Assembly (NCBI GenBank): GCA_017523755.1
Contig: JAFWWA010000052.1
Location: 1 to 64,000, forward strand
Reading direction: 5' to 3'
Length of the DNA: 64,000 bases
Origin: Christensenellaceae bacterium
GTDB taxonomy: Bacteria; Bacillota; Clostridia; Christensenellales; Christensenellaceae
Both the position numbers and the translations under genes were made by a program. The notes beneath the pieces were generated by a model. It worked only from the letters and a program-made list of their open reading frames with translations, was not told the DNA's origin and ran no database searches. Below, in pieces: positions 1 through 6,520 of the stretch; positions within the stretch are counted from its first letter, which is position 1, and every line of letters begins with the position of its first letter.

Positions 1-68
1 CTTCCGTTCATGCAATCCTCCACGATCTTCAGCTTCTCTTCTGCGTTGTATTTACTCTTGTGTCCCAT
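1..68 (-). CDS. Transposase N-terminus (IS3-like orfA), cut by window edge
   Basis: Reading from ATG at 68 down to the window edge gives about 22 residues beginning MGHKSKYNAEEKLKIVED. This matches the start of the small helix-turn-helix transposase protein common in IS3/IS150-type elements. The rest lies outside the window, so whether the element is intact cannot be seen. The palindrome directly upstream (77-129) fits the terminal region of such an element. The family assignment rests on a short stretch only. Confidence 0.6.
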   Translation of the reverse strand, partial: MGHKSKYNAEEKLKIVEDCMNG

Positions 69-76
69 AAAAATAC

Positions 77-129
77 CCCCATAAGGTCGACAATGAAATC
101 TTTTATATTTCACTGTCTCCCTTATGGGG
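77..129. repeat. Imperfect palindrome at the insertion-sequence end
   Basis: CCCCATAAG (77-85) is the exact inverse of CTTATGGGG (121-129). Inside it GACA-A-TGAAAT (89-99) pairs with ATTTCA-C-TGTC (107-117) around a seven-base loop. The structure lies just upstream of the transposase start and probably marks or overlaps the terminal inverted repeat of the element. Confidence 0.55.
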
Positions 130-267
130 AGCATATCAATCACGGAGCTCTTTTACTGCTTTTTGAGGATCTTTACCGTTCATCCGTAAAATAATACCGA
201 ATACCGATTTTTTGTGACAGACACTTTTTTCTTATGTATCATGTAGCCGTCGGAGGTGATATTGGAG

Positions 268-708
268 ATGATATTCAAACTGTTCATCGACAAAAACAGA
301 CAGGAAGAAATAACCGCAATCGTCCATGAAAGGACTTCTCTGATCGACGAGATCGAACGTCTTGTGCTGCAGGATAATATTTCCGATCAGATTCCCGGTT
401 ATATGGACGATGAGATCAGATTTCTTAAGATCCAGGAGATCGAATGCTTCGTAGTTGAAGATGAAAAGACATTCGCACTGTACAGTGACAAAAAAAGATA
501 TCTCATCAGAAAAAGGCTGTACGAACTGGAGGAAACGCTTCCCGGATATTTTGAGAGGATCAGCAAATCAGCAATTGCCAACTGGAAGAAGATCGTTAAG
601 TTCAGGGTCCAGTTATCCGGTGCGGTGGATTCTGTTTTTAAGAGCGGGTACGTTGAGTGTATTTCGAGAAGATGCTTTGCTGAACTGAAAAGGAGGTATG
701 GACTATGA
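268..708 (+). CDS. LytTR-domain DNA-binding regulator
   Basis: A 146-residue protein with no receiver domain. Its C-terminal half (about residues 50-145) has the features of a LytTR DNA-binding domain: the IECFVVEDEKTFALYSDKKRY strand region and the FERISKSAIANWKKI segment. A perfect GGAGGTGAT lies at 252-260; the ATG at 268 is preferred over GTG 256 and TTG 262 on spacing and on the usual start of this family. The stop overlaps the next ATG by four bases (ATGA, 705-708). Stand-alone LytTR proteins are typically paired with DUF3021 membrane proteins and thought to regulate their own locus; that pairing is seen here. Confidence 0.85.
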   Translation: MIFKLFIDKNRQEEITAIVHERTSLIDEIERLVLQDNISDQIPGYMDDEIRFLKIQEIECFVVEDEKTFALYSDKKRYLIRKRLYELEETLPGYFERISKSAIANWKKIVKFRVQLSGAVDSVFKSGYVECISRRCFAELKRRYGL

Positions 709-1130
709 AAAAGTATGTTAAACAGTTCTGCATCAGAGGACTCATGTGGGCATGGGGCGGCCCTGTTATTATGGCTATAGTTTGGATGGCTATGCATGGG
801 GCCGGTGTGATCTCAGGCCTCACGGTAGATCAGGCGGTACTGGGTATACTCACAATGACGGTCATGGCGTTTATTGCTGCCGGGATCTCCGTAGTATATC
901 AGATCGAAACTCTGCCAAAAGCATTCGCAGCATTGATCCAGGCTTCGGTACTGTATATTGACTATCTTGGCTTTTACCTGATTAACGGATGGATCCCAGT
1001 GGACAAGATCTGGATGTTCACCCTGATCTTCGTGGGCTGTTTCACCGTGATCTGGTTTATCATTTATATCACGGTGAAGCTGAAGGTAGACAAGATGAAT
1101 AAGACGATTGGCAGCATATCAGATCAGTAA
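705..1130 (+). CDS. DUF3021 membrane protein
   Basis: A 141-residue protein with four hydrophobic segments (roughly residues 10-32, 42-62, 72-94, 102-125), the layout of DUF3021 proteins. It is translationally coupled to the LytTR gene through ATGA, with AGGAGG at 691-696. In this family the membrane protein is believed to hold back or signal to its LytTR partner; the sequence shows only the pairing. A terminator follows at 1151. Confidence 0.85.
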   Translation: MKKYVKQFCIRGLMWAWGGPVIMAIVWMAMHGAGVISGLTVDQAVLGILTMTVMAFIAAGISVVYQIETLPKAFAALIQASVLYIDYLGFYLINGWIPVDKIWMFTLIFVGCFTVIWFIIYITVKLKVDKMNKTIGSISDQ

Positions 1131-1150
1131 AGAAACGCACACTTTTTAAA

Positions 1151-1184
1151 AGAGCTCCGAGCAGTGATCCGGGGCTCTATTTTT
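1151..1184 (+). terminator. Rho-independent terminator after LytTR-DUF3021
   Basis: AGAGCTCCG (1151-1159) pairs with CGGGGCTCT (1170-1178) with a G-T wobble, followed by ATTTTT. Confidence 0.75.
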
Positions 1185-1582
1185 ATGTGTTCCGGCTGTG
1201 CATGCAGGTATAGGCAAAAAGATGTTATAATATATGTGCCTGCTGAGCATGATCGGCAGGCTAAAGTTTATCTGCCGGCATTCAACAGATCGGGATTTTG
1301 AAAAAGGAAACAAATGATAATTCGAGACTTTTGACTGAAACATACAGTGGAAGCATCGGAGAAATGGAGTTTTCCTTGTACCAAATTCGTGCTATGCTGT
1401 GAAGGCAGAGTAGATGGTGCATCGAAACTGCGCGAATAGGCTATTCCAAATAAATGCAGAGAAACTGAACGATAATCGTATTACCTCAGGAAAACACATT
1501 GGCCGGAGAAATAGTAACTCTAACAGGTGATTTTAATTTGATGTATTGAATATGAGAATGTGGCAAAGGTCAGGGGAATTCT
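1185..1582. other. Non-coding stretch, about 400 bases
   Basis: No reading frame with a plausible start and ribosome site was found on either strand. The stretch separates the LytTR pair from the RNA-repair island and may hold the promoter of the HEPN remnant. No clear -35/-10 pair or RNA structure was recognised. Confidence 0.5.
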
Positions 1583-1985
1583 ATGAAAGCGAAAGAGGAA
1601 TATGAAGTACGCGCAAAAATGGCAGTAATGCATGAGGAATTTATCGAGCAAATGTCTGAATCCTACGATAAAGGATTCTATGTAGAAACTGTTTGGTATT
1701 GTTATGCTATTATTGAGTAGCGGGCTAGTCGCCTTATTGCAAAATACATCGACAAATGCACGATTCCTAAACGCAATGACGATAAATCCGCATTCATCTC
1801 AACAAGAATAACATGCCTAAAGAAGCTCATTAAAGCAGAGTATGGAGCATTTGATACTTCTAAGGCTGATATTTTAGATCGCATTTCAAAATGGTGTGAT
1901 GAAAGAAACGAATTGGTACATTGCCTGTGAATCTAAGGAATATGTGTGCACAAATCTTAAAAAGATAATTACATGGTTTAAATGA
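1583..1985 (+). pseudogene. Broken HEPN-like gene upstream of the WYL regulators
   Basis: ATG 1583 opens a frame (MKAKEEYEVRAKMAVMHEEF...) that meets TAG at 1718-1720. It continues in the same frame for another 69 codons to TGA at 1928-1930. A -2 or +1 shift there gives ESKEYVCTNLKKIITWFK, ending at TGA 1983-1985. Together the pieces form one alpha-helical protein of about 130 residues with RNELVH near its end, which is an RX4H motif typical of HEPN domains (often RNases or partners of nucleotidyltransferases). One nonsense codon plus one frameshift suggests decay. Readthrough of the amber codon or sequencing error cannot be excluded. The family call is from the motif and helical character only. 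Confidence 0.55.
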
Positions 1986-2005
1986 ATTGTGAAGGAGGTA
2001 GTAGC

Positions 2006-3250
2006 ATGGCTTACAGCGAGCTGGTCAAGAATTTTAATAAAATCCGTGACTATATGCGTGAGTTCTATGTGTACGGTTTTAAGAGCCGTGATGAATTCAC
2101 AAAGAAAAGCGCCAGATCCTATGATGACGAGCGTCGCCGTATGGAAAGCTGGCTCGGGGACTATATGAAGTTTCGTCAAACCTCGGACGGCAAAAATGTT
2201 TTTATCTCCATCGATAGCCGTGTTTCCCGTCACAATCCTTTATATAAGGCATGGAAGGCAAAGAGTTTTACGGACGGAGACATCACTCTGCATTTCATTC
2301 TGTTCGACATTTTGTCTTCACCGGAAATTGCACTTACGCTAAGCGAGATCACGAAAGAAATAGATAAGTATCTGTGCGGTTTCTCAGAGCCGAAGACGTT
2401 TGACGAGTCCACTGTAAGGAAAAAGCTGAAGGAATACGTTTCTGAAGGTCTTATTGTTGCTGAGAAGCAAGGAATGACAGTAACTTATAGACGGGCTGAG
2501 GAGACGGAATTATGTGACACCGATGTTTTGGATTTTTTCTCGGAAGTCTCGCCGTGTGGCGTTATAGGATCCTATTTGCTTGATAAAACGGATGATAGTA
2601 ATGACTATTTTGCATTCAAGCATCATTACATTACGGGGGCGATGGACAGTGAGGTTATGTGCTTACTGTTTATGGCTATGCGTGAAAAAAGGCATATTAC
2701 CCTTGAATCCATTAACAGGCAAAGGGATCGGATCTCTGAGAACCATGTTATTCCTCTTCGCATTATGATCAGCGTTCAGAGCGGTAGGCAGTACCTTATG
2801 GCATATACGCCTCGTTTTAAGAGAATCACTTCTTTCCGGACTGATAATATTGTATCCGTAAAGATGGATGATATCTGCGACCGTTTTGATGAACTCAGAG
2901 AAAAACTTGATGGAATGATGCCCCACATGTGGGGAGTGAGTATACAAAGCAATTCCGGTCAGCACATGGAGCATGTTGAGTTCACCGTGAAGTATGCCGA
3001 CAACGAGAAGCATATACATCAAAGGCTCGAACGTGAAAAGCGCTGCGGAACGGTTGAAAAGATCGATAACAATACAAGCAGGTTCTCTGTTGATGTCTTT
3101 GATGCGAGCGAAATGATTCCCTGGATCAGGACGTTTATCTGCAGAATTACTGAATACAGTTTTTCGAATAAAGAGATTGAAGAACAGTTCGGAAACGATA
3201 TCAAAGAGATGTTCAAGCTCTACGGTATTGAGGGAGGTGATTGCGAATGA
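2006..3250 (+). CDS. WYL-domain transcriptional regulator 1
   Basis: A 414-residue protein. Start chosen at ATG 2006 behind GAAGGAGG (1991-1998). The middle region (about residues 95-180) looks like a winged helix-turn-helix section. The segment around residue 260 (GRQYLMAYTPRFKRITSFR followed by DNIVSVK) matches the core of WYL domains, which bind ligands or nucleic acids and control many defence and stress loci. A C-terminal WCX-like extension follows. Its stop overlaps the second WYL gene in ATGA (3247-3250), so the two are co-translated. It is likely the regulator of the downstream RNA-repair genes, taking the place that RtcR holds in proteobacterial rtc operons; this is inference from position. 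Confidence 0.8.
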   Translation: MAYSELVKNFNKIRDYMREFYVYGFKSRDEFTKKSARSYDDERRRMESWLGDYMKFRQTSDGKNVFISIDSRVSRHNPLYKAWKAKSFTDGDITLHFILFDILSSPEIALTLSEITKEIDKYLCGFSEPKTFDESTVRKKLKEYVSEGLIVAEKQGMTVTYRRAEETELCDTDVLDFFSEVSPCGVIGSYLLDKTDDSNDYFAFKHHYITGAMDSEVMCLLFMAMREKRHITLESINRQRDRISENHVIPLRIMISVQSGRQYLMAYTPRFKRITSFRTDNIVSVKMDDICDRFDELREKLDGMMPHMWGVSIQSNSGQHMEHVEFTVKYADNEKHIHQRLEREKRCGTVEKIDNNTSRFSVDVFDASEMIPWIRTFICRITEYSFSNKEIEEQFGNDIKEMFKLYGIEGGDCE

Positions 3251-4158
3251 TTTTTAGCGAGTTATACAGCGCCTATTACAATACAGTGGCTAAAATCCTT
3301 AAGGCAGCAGTTGACCATACTCTTCAGAAAAATGAACTACGGCTGATCATTGAGAATACTGCCTTCGGTGAAAGCATTCTCAATATTGCTCCTGCATTAG
3401 ACGAGGAACGTTGGCAGTTAGTCCATGCAGATGGAACAACACCTATCGGTAACGATCCTTCAATGCCGCTTACAATTCTTCAGAAAAGATGGCTGAAGGC
3501 GATCTCTTTGGATCCCAGACTTCGGTTGTTTACAGATGAGTTTCCAGAACTGTCGGATGTGGAGCCGCTATTCTCTCAGGAAGACTATTTCGTGTTTGAC
3601 AGGTATACGGATGGCGATCCGTATGAGGATGAAACCTATATAAAGCATTTCAGACTGATTCTCGATGCCATAAGGAATCGATACCCGCTGAGCATAGATA
3701 CAACAAATCGAAGAGGTAACATTACCCATCTTGTATTGCTGCCGGAGTATCTGGAGTATTCCGAAAAGGACGATAAATTCCGCCTGATCAGTTCGGGAAA
3801 TAGATATGGATCAACTACTAATCTGGGAAGAATAGTCTCATGCAAGCCGTATGATAAGCCATATGATATCTATCGTGACAGATCCTATCAATCCAAACCA
3901 AGAACGTTAGAATTTGAGCTTATAGATAAAAGAAATGCCCTGGAGCGCGTGCTTCTGCATTTTGCGCATTTCGAGAAAGAAGCTGAGAAACTGGAAGAAG
4001 GCAGGTATCTGGTCAGAATTGTCTATGATAAAGACGACGAGACAGAGATCGTCATACGCGTCCTTTCCTTTGGACCGATGATAAAGGTCACGGCACCACA
4101 AAACTTTGTTGACTTGATAAAAGACAGACTAATTCATCAAAAAAGTTGCGGACAATAA
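3247..4158 (+). CDS. WYL-domain transcriptional regulator 2
   Basis: A 303-residue protein starting at ATG 3247, with GGGAGG at 3232-3237; the in-frame TTG at 3241 is less likely. The segment at about residues 165-200 (LLPEYLEYSEKDDKFRLIS followed by NLGRIV) is a clear WYL-type core. No obvious separate HTH is visible at the N-terminus, so it may work as a heteromer with the preceding WYL protein. The gene ends inside a strong terminator (4142-4177), which separates the regulators from the RNA array. Confidence 0.8.
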   Translation: MIFSELYSAYYNTVAKILKAAVDHTLQKNELRLIIENTAFGESILNIAPALDEERWQLVHADGTTPIGNDPSMPLTILQKRWLKAISLDPRLRLFTDEFPELSDVEPLFSQEDYFVFDRYTDGDPYEDETYIKHFRLILDAIRNRYPLSIDTTNRRGNITHLVLLPEYLEYSEKDDKFRLISSGNRYGSTTNLGRIVSCKPYDKPYDIYRDRSYQSKPRTLEFELIDKRNALERVLLHFAHFEKEAEKLEEGRYLVRIVYDKDDETEIVIRVLSFGPMIKVTAPQNFVDLIKDRLIHQKSCGQ

Positions 4159-4177
4159 CGTTCGCAACTTTTTTTCC
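4142..4177 (+). terminator. Terminator overlapping the end of the second WYL gene
   Basis: AAAGTTGCG (4142-4150) pairs exactly with CGCAACTTT (4163-4171) and runs into a tract of seven T. The stop codon of the WYL gene lies in the loop. It implies that the RNA array has its own promoter or is reached by readthrough. Confidence 0.85.
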
Positions 4178-4218
4178 GTGATAAATGTATAGCCTAACAG
4201 TAAAATGAAGCCGAAAAC

Positions 4219-4302
4219 AAGAGAACAGAGACGAGAGTCATGTTACGGACTAAAAAACAGCCCAGCAACAGATGGCTTACGTAACTTCTGGCAGCTTCTC
4301 TT
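4219..4302 (+). ncRNA. tRNA-like array, module A
   Basis: First of seven RNA modules. AAGAGAA (4219-4225) pairs with TTCTCTT (4296-4302) and a G follows. ACAG is at 4225-4228, touching the closing stem rather than nine bases from its first base as in the other modules. Internal pairings include AGTC/GACT (4236-4239 with 4248-4251), AGCC/GGCT around CAGCAACAGAT, and GTTACG/CGTAAC. No convincing T arm is seen. It is the least regular member and its inner fold is uncertain. Confidence 0.45.
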
Positions 4303-4310
4303 GAATGTTA

Positions 4311-4391
4311 AAGACGCATACAGTAATTCTCACCGAATTACGGACTGCTCCTTGGAGATGGGTCTGATGTGTAGCCAAAAGGCGGCGTCTT
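4311..4391 (+). ncRNA. tRNA-like array, module B
   Basis: AAGACGC (4311-4317) pairs exactly with GCGTCTT (4385-4391), then G. ACAG is at 4320-4323, nine bases from the first base. Directly after it TAATTC (4324-4329) pairs with GAATTA (4335-4340). A short CTC/GAG hairpin follows. The 81-base length is tRNA-sized, but the inner arms do not match a canonical tRNA. It is separated from module A by GAATGTTA. Confidence 0.5.
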
Positions 4392-4395
4392 GGAA

Positions 4396-4471
4396 AAGGC
4401 ACTGACAGCTATTCATTGGCAGGGGATCTGATTCCTCAGGTCCTTACAGGTTCAAGCCCTGGAAGTGCCTT
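4396..4471 (+). ncRNA. tRNA-like array, module C
   Basis: AAGGCACT (4396-4403) pairs exactly with AGTGCCTT (4464-4471), then G. ACAG is at 4405-4408. A T-arm-like hairpin CAGG-TTCAAGC-CCTG (4447-4461) has a canonical TTCAA-type T loop and lies in the right place, just before the 3' closing strand. An anticodon-arm-like GGGGA/TCCTC pairing (4422-4437) surrounds TCTGAT. At 76 bases it is the most tRNA-like in size. There is no encoded CCA; the end is CTTG as in the other modules. Confidence 0.6.
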
Positions 4472-4482
4472 GTTAAACAAGA

Positions 4483-4593
4483 AAGATGCGAGCAGCAACT
4501 CTAAAAATCTACTATTGCTCTCGGAATGAGCACCTGCTTTAGGGGCAGGCCGTTGCCCGGTGAAATCCCGGGTTAGTATTGAAAGAGCATCTT
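4483..4593 (+). ncRNA. tRNA-like array, module D, with nested tRNA-Leu(UAG)-like core
   Basis: The outer stem AAGATGC (4483-4489) pairs with GCATCTT (4587-4593). GCAG at 4492-4495 replaces ACAG. Inside are three consecutive perfect five-base-pair arms. The D-like arm is TGCTC/GAGCA (4516-4532, loop TCGGAAT). The anticodon-like arm is CCTGC/GCAGG (4533-4549, loop TTTAGGG, anticodon position UAG). The T-like arm is CCCGG/CCGGG (4556-4572, loop TGAAATC). A weak inner acceptor stem pairs AATCTA (4506-4511) with TAGTATT (4574-4580) with one bulged T. The longest module at 111 bases, it reads like a tRNA-Leu mimic wrapped in the array's standard ends. Confidence 0.65.
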
Positions 4594-4597
4594 GTTA

Positions 4598-4675
4598 AAG
4601 GCGCGAACAGCAACGCATTAAGCAAATGACTGATAACATTGTCGCTGCGGAGCAAATCCGTTATAATCGCGCCTT
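4598..4675 (+). ncRNA. tRNA-like array, module E
   Basis: AAGGCGCG (4598-4605) pairs exactly with CGCGCCTT (4668-4675), then G. ACAGCAAC begins at 4607. An anticodon-arm-like AATG/CATT pairing (4625-4640) encloses ACTGATAA. A T-arm-like CGG-AGCAAAT-CCG lies at 4648-4660. The spacer from module D is GTTA. It is 78 bases long. The pairing inside is weaker than in modules D and F. Confidence 0.55.
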
Positions 4676-4683
4676 GTTCGAAT

Positions 4684-4704
4684 CAATGAGGCATAGCCTC
4701 TTGA
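4684..4704 (+). other. Hairpin between modules E and F
   Basis: GAGGC-ATA-GCCTC (4688-4700) is extended by TCAA/TTGA across one bulged T. It occupies the longest spacer region of the array and could be a processing signal or a separate small module. Confidence 0.45.
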
Positions 4705-4715
4705 GATAAAATGTA

Positions 4716-4808
4716 AAGGCACTGACAGCATAGTTGAATAGCTGAGTGGTTAAGCAGATGACTAAAAATCATCGTTGCAGGGCCAAATCCCTCTTCGTAT
4801 GGTGCCTT
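4716..4808 (+). ncRNA. tRNA-like array, module F
   Basis: AAGGCAC (4716-4722) pairs with GTGCCTT (4802-4808), then G. ACAG is at 4725-4728. It has a tRNA-like core: D-like arm GCT/AGC (4741-4755) with a GTGG-containing loop, one base, a perfect anticodon-like arm GATGA-CTAAAAA-TCATC (4757-4773), and a T-like arm AGGG/CCCT (4779-4792) around CCAAAT. An anticodon read as AAA would be odd for a decoding tRNA, which supports mimicry rather than translation. It is 93 bases long. Confidence 0.6.
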
Positions 4809-4822
4809 GTAATGAAAAATCG

Positions 4823-4851
4823 CACTGAATAGAAACAAGAATCCTTCAGTG
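4823..4851 (+). other. Hairpin between modules F and G
   Basis: CACTGAA (4823-4829) pairs exactly with TTCAGTG (4845-4851) around a fifteen-base A-rich loop. It lies in the spacer before the last module. Confidence 0.4.
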
Positions 4852-4853
4852 AA

Positions 4854-4930
4854 AAAGCACGAACAGCAACTGTTCTTCATCAAATCATATTATGATTAAT
4901 GGCTGTACATACAGCTTAGAAGTGTGCTTT
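4854..4930 (+). ncRNA. tRNA-like array, module G (three perfect hairpins)
   Basis: AAAGCAC (4854-4860) pairs with GTGCTTT (4924-4930), then G. ACAGCAAC starts at 4863. Inside are three perfect hairpins: GAACAG-CAA-CTGTTC (4861-4875), AATCAT-ATT-ATGATT, and GCTGTA-CA-TACAGC. This gives a cloverleaf outline with no tRNA sequence identity. GTGGTTTTTC follows, so this last stem may also help end the transcript. DUF2828 begins 47 bases downstream. Confidence 0.55.
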
Positions 4931-4977
4931 GTGGTTTTTCTTATTATGAAATCTACGAGTGATAAGGAGAGAATATC

Positions 4978-6468
4978 ATGCTGGAATATATTAGAGAAGA
5001 AGCAAATAAGACGTTTACTGAAAACGGCGCTGTGACCTTGAAAAGCACGGGATCCGAATGCCTTGATCTTTTTGCAACAATCGGAGCACTACGCAGAGAA
5101 AGTGATGAGGAAATCATCCTTCGATTTGCCCGCGCATATACGGAGAATGCCGACATGGCTATGAAACTTCTGTTTTATTCCCGCGATGTCAGAGGCGGTC
5201 TTGGAGAACGCCGTATCTTCAGAGTCATCATGAACTGGCTTGCCGATAATGAACCCGACAGCGTCTTCAAGAATCTCGAATATGTATCTGAATTCGGTCG
5301 CTTTGATGATATGTTCTCCCTCTTTGGAACGAGATGTGAAACAGCGATGCTGGACGCAATCGAGAATCAGCTTAAGAAGGATATCGATGCTCTATATAAT
5401 AAGGGTGATGTTTCGCTGCTTGCAAAGTGGCTTCCTTCGGTCAATGCTTCGAACACAGAGACCATCAGGAAGGCAAAAGCGATTGCAAAGCATCTGAAAA
5501 TGAGTGACGCTGAATACAGGAAAACTTTGGTCGCATTGCGTAACCATATCCGAATTATCGAGAATTATCTCAGAGAAAGGGACTATTCCTTTGAATATGA
5601 GAAACAGCCTTCAAGGGCAATGCACAAATATCGCAAGGCATTCAGCCGCAATGACGGTGAGCGTTATAATGCGTTCCTTAAGGAAGTCGAAACCGGGAAA
5701 ACAATTCTGCATGCAGATCATGTTTCTCCCTATGAACTGGTAGAACCCTATCTTATCAGGTACTGGTATGGCGGAAGCCGTTGTTTCATGAAAGACATTT
5801 CCGATGAGGAAAAGCGTGTTTTGAATGCAACCTGGAACTCACTGCCCGACTTTGGAAGCAATGATAATGCCATCGCGGTTGTAGATACCTCCGGTTCTAT
5901 GTACTGCGCAAGTAAGCCTATGCCTGCAGCTGTAGCACTTTCGCTGGGCTTGTACTTCGCAGAACATAACAAAGGCTACTTTAAAAATAATTTTATAGAG
6001 TTTTCTGAACGTCCTCAGCTTATCGAACTGAAGGGTAAGACCTTCGCAGATAAACTCCGTTATGCTTGCACGTTCAATGAAATCGCCAATACAAACATTG
6101 AGGCTGTTTTTGATCTCATCCTGACGGCTGCGGTAAAGAACAGAGTTCCTCAGGACGAACTTCCTTCTCAGCTTATCATTATCTCCGATATGGAGTTTGA
6201 CCGTTGTGTTGAGAATGCTTCGTTGAGCAATTTCAAAAATGCTGAGAGGAAGTATTCCAATATGGGATACAAACTTCCTGAAGTTGTTTTCTGGAATGTT
6301 GCGAGCAGAAACAGGCAGCAGCCTGTGAAAAAGAATGAACAGGGTGTGGCACTGGTATCCGGTATAACCCCCAGAATCTTTTCTATGGTTGCCGGGAACA
6401 ATCTGTCTCCTTACACCTTCATGCTTGAGGTTATCGGGAGCGAGCGCTATTCAAAAATCGTGGCATAA
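4978..6468 (+). CDS. DUF2828/TROVE-like RNA-binding protein with VWA domain (Ro60-like)
   Basis: A 496-residue protein starting at ATG 4978 behind AAGGAGA. The N-terminal two thirds are helical repeats of the DUF2828/TROVE type: an opening TENGAVTLKSTGSECLDLF, then MKLLFYSRDVRGGLGERR. The C-terminal part is a von Willebrand A domain with an intact MIDAS motif DTSGS at residues 303-307. That is the architecture of Ro60/Rsr, a ring protein that binds Y RNAs and the ends of damaged RNAs. It lies directly behind the tRNA-like array and 52 bases before rtcB, matching the known rsr-Y RNA-rtcB arrangement. The assignment to DUF2828 rather than classical TROVE is from motif memory. Binding to the array RNAs is inference. 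Confidence 0.75.
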   Translation: MLEYIREEANKTFTENGAVTLKSTGSECLDLFATIGALRRESDEEIILRFARAYTENADMAMKLLFYSRDVRGGLGERRIFRVIMNWLADNEPDSVFKNLEYVSEFGRFDDMFSLFGTRCETAMLDAIENQLKKDIDALYNKGDVSLLAKWLPSVNASNTETIRKAKAIAKHLKMSDAEYRKTLVALRNHIRIIENYLRERDYSFEYEKQPSRAMHKYRKAFSRNDGERYNAFLKEVETGKTILHADHVSPYELVEPYLIRYWYGGSRCFMKDISDEEKRVLNATWNSLPDFGSNDNAIAVVDTSGSMYCASKPMPAAVALSLGLYFAEHNKGYFKNNFIEFSERPQLIELKGKTFADKLRYACTFNEIANTNIEAVFDLILTAAVKNRVPQDELPSQLIIISDMEFDRCVENASLSNFKNAERKYSNMGYKLPEVVFWNVASRNRQQPVKKNEQGVALVSGITPRIFSMVAGNNLSPYTFMLEVIGSERYSKIVA

Positions 6469-6520
6469 AGACGGGCGGATCACTTTGTTTGATCCGCCTG
6501 TTTTGAAAGGAAGAAGAGAA

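Noticed and set aside
4205-4405. A 66-codon reading frame across modules A and B
   Set aside because: No ribosome site, no protein-like composition, and it runs through strong RNA stems.
4396-4808. Modules of the array as ordinary decoding tRNA genes
   Set aside because: They lack canonical acceptor/T-arm sequence, have identical AAG...CTTG ends in place of tRNA-specific acceptors and no CCA, and several have no T arm.
4219-4930. CRISPR array
   Set aside because: The shared parts are inverted stems and a short box, not direct repeats of fixed length with equal spacers; no cas genes nearby (the Cas4-like nuclease at 30671 stands alone).
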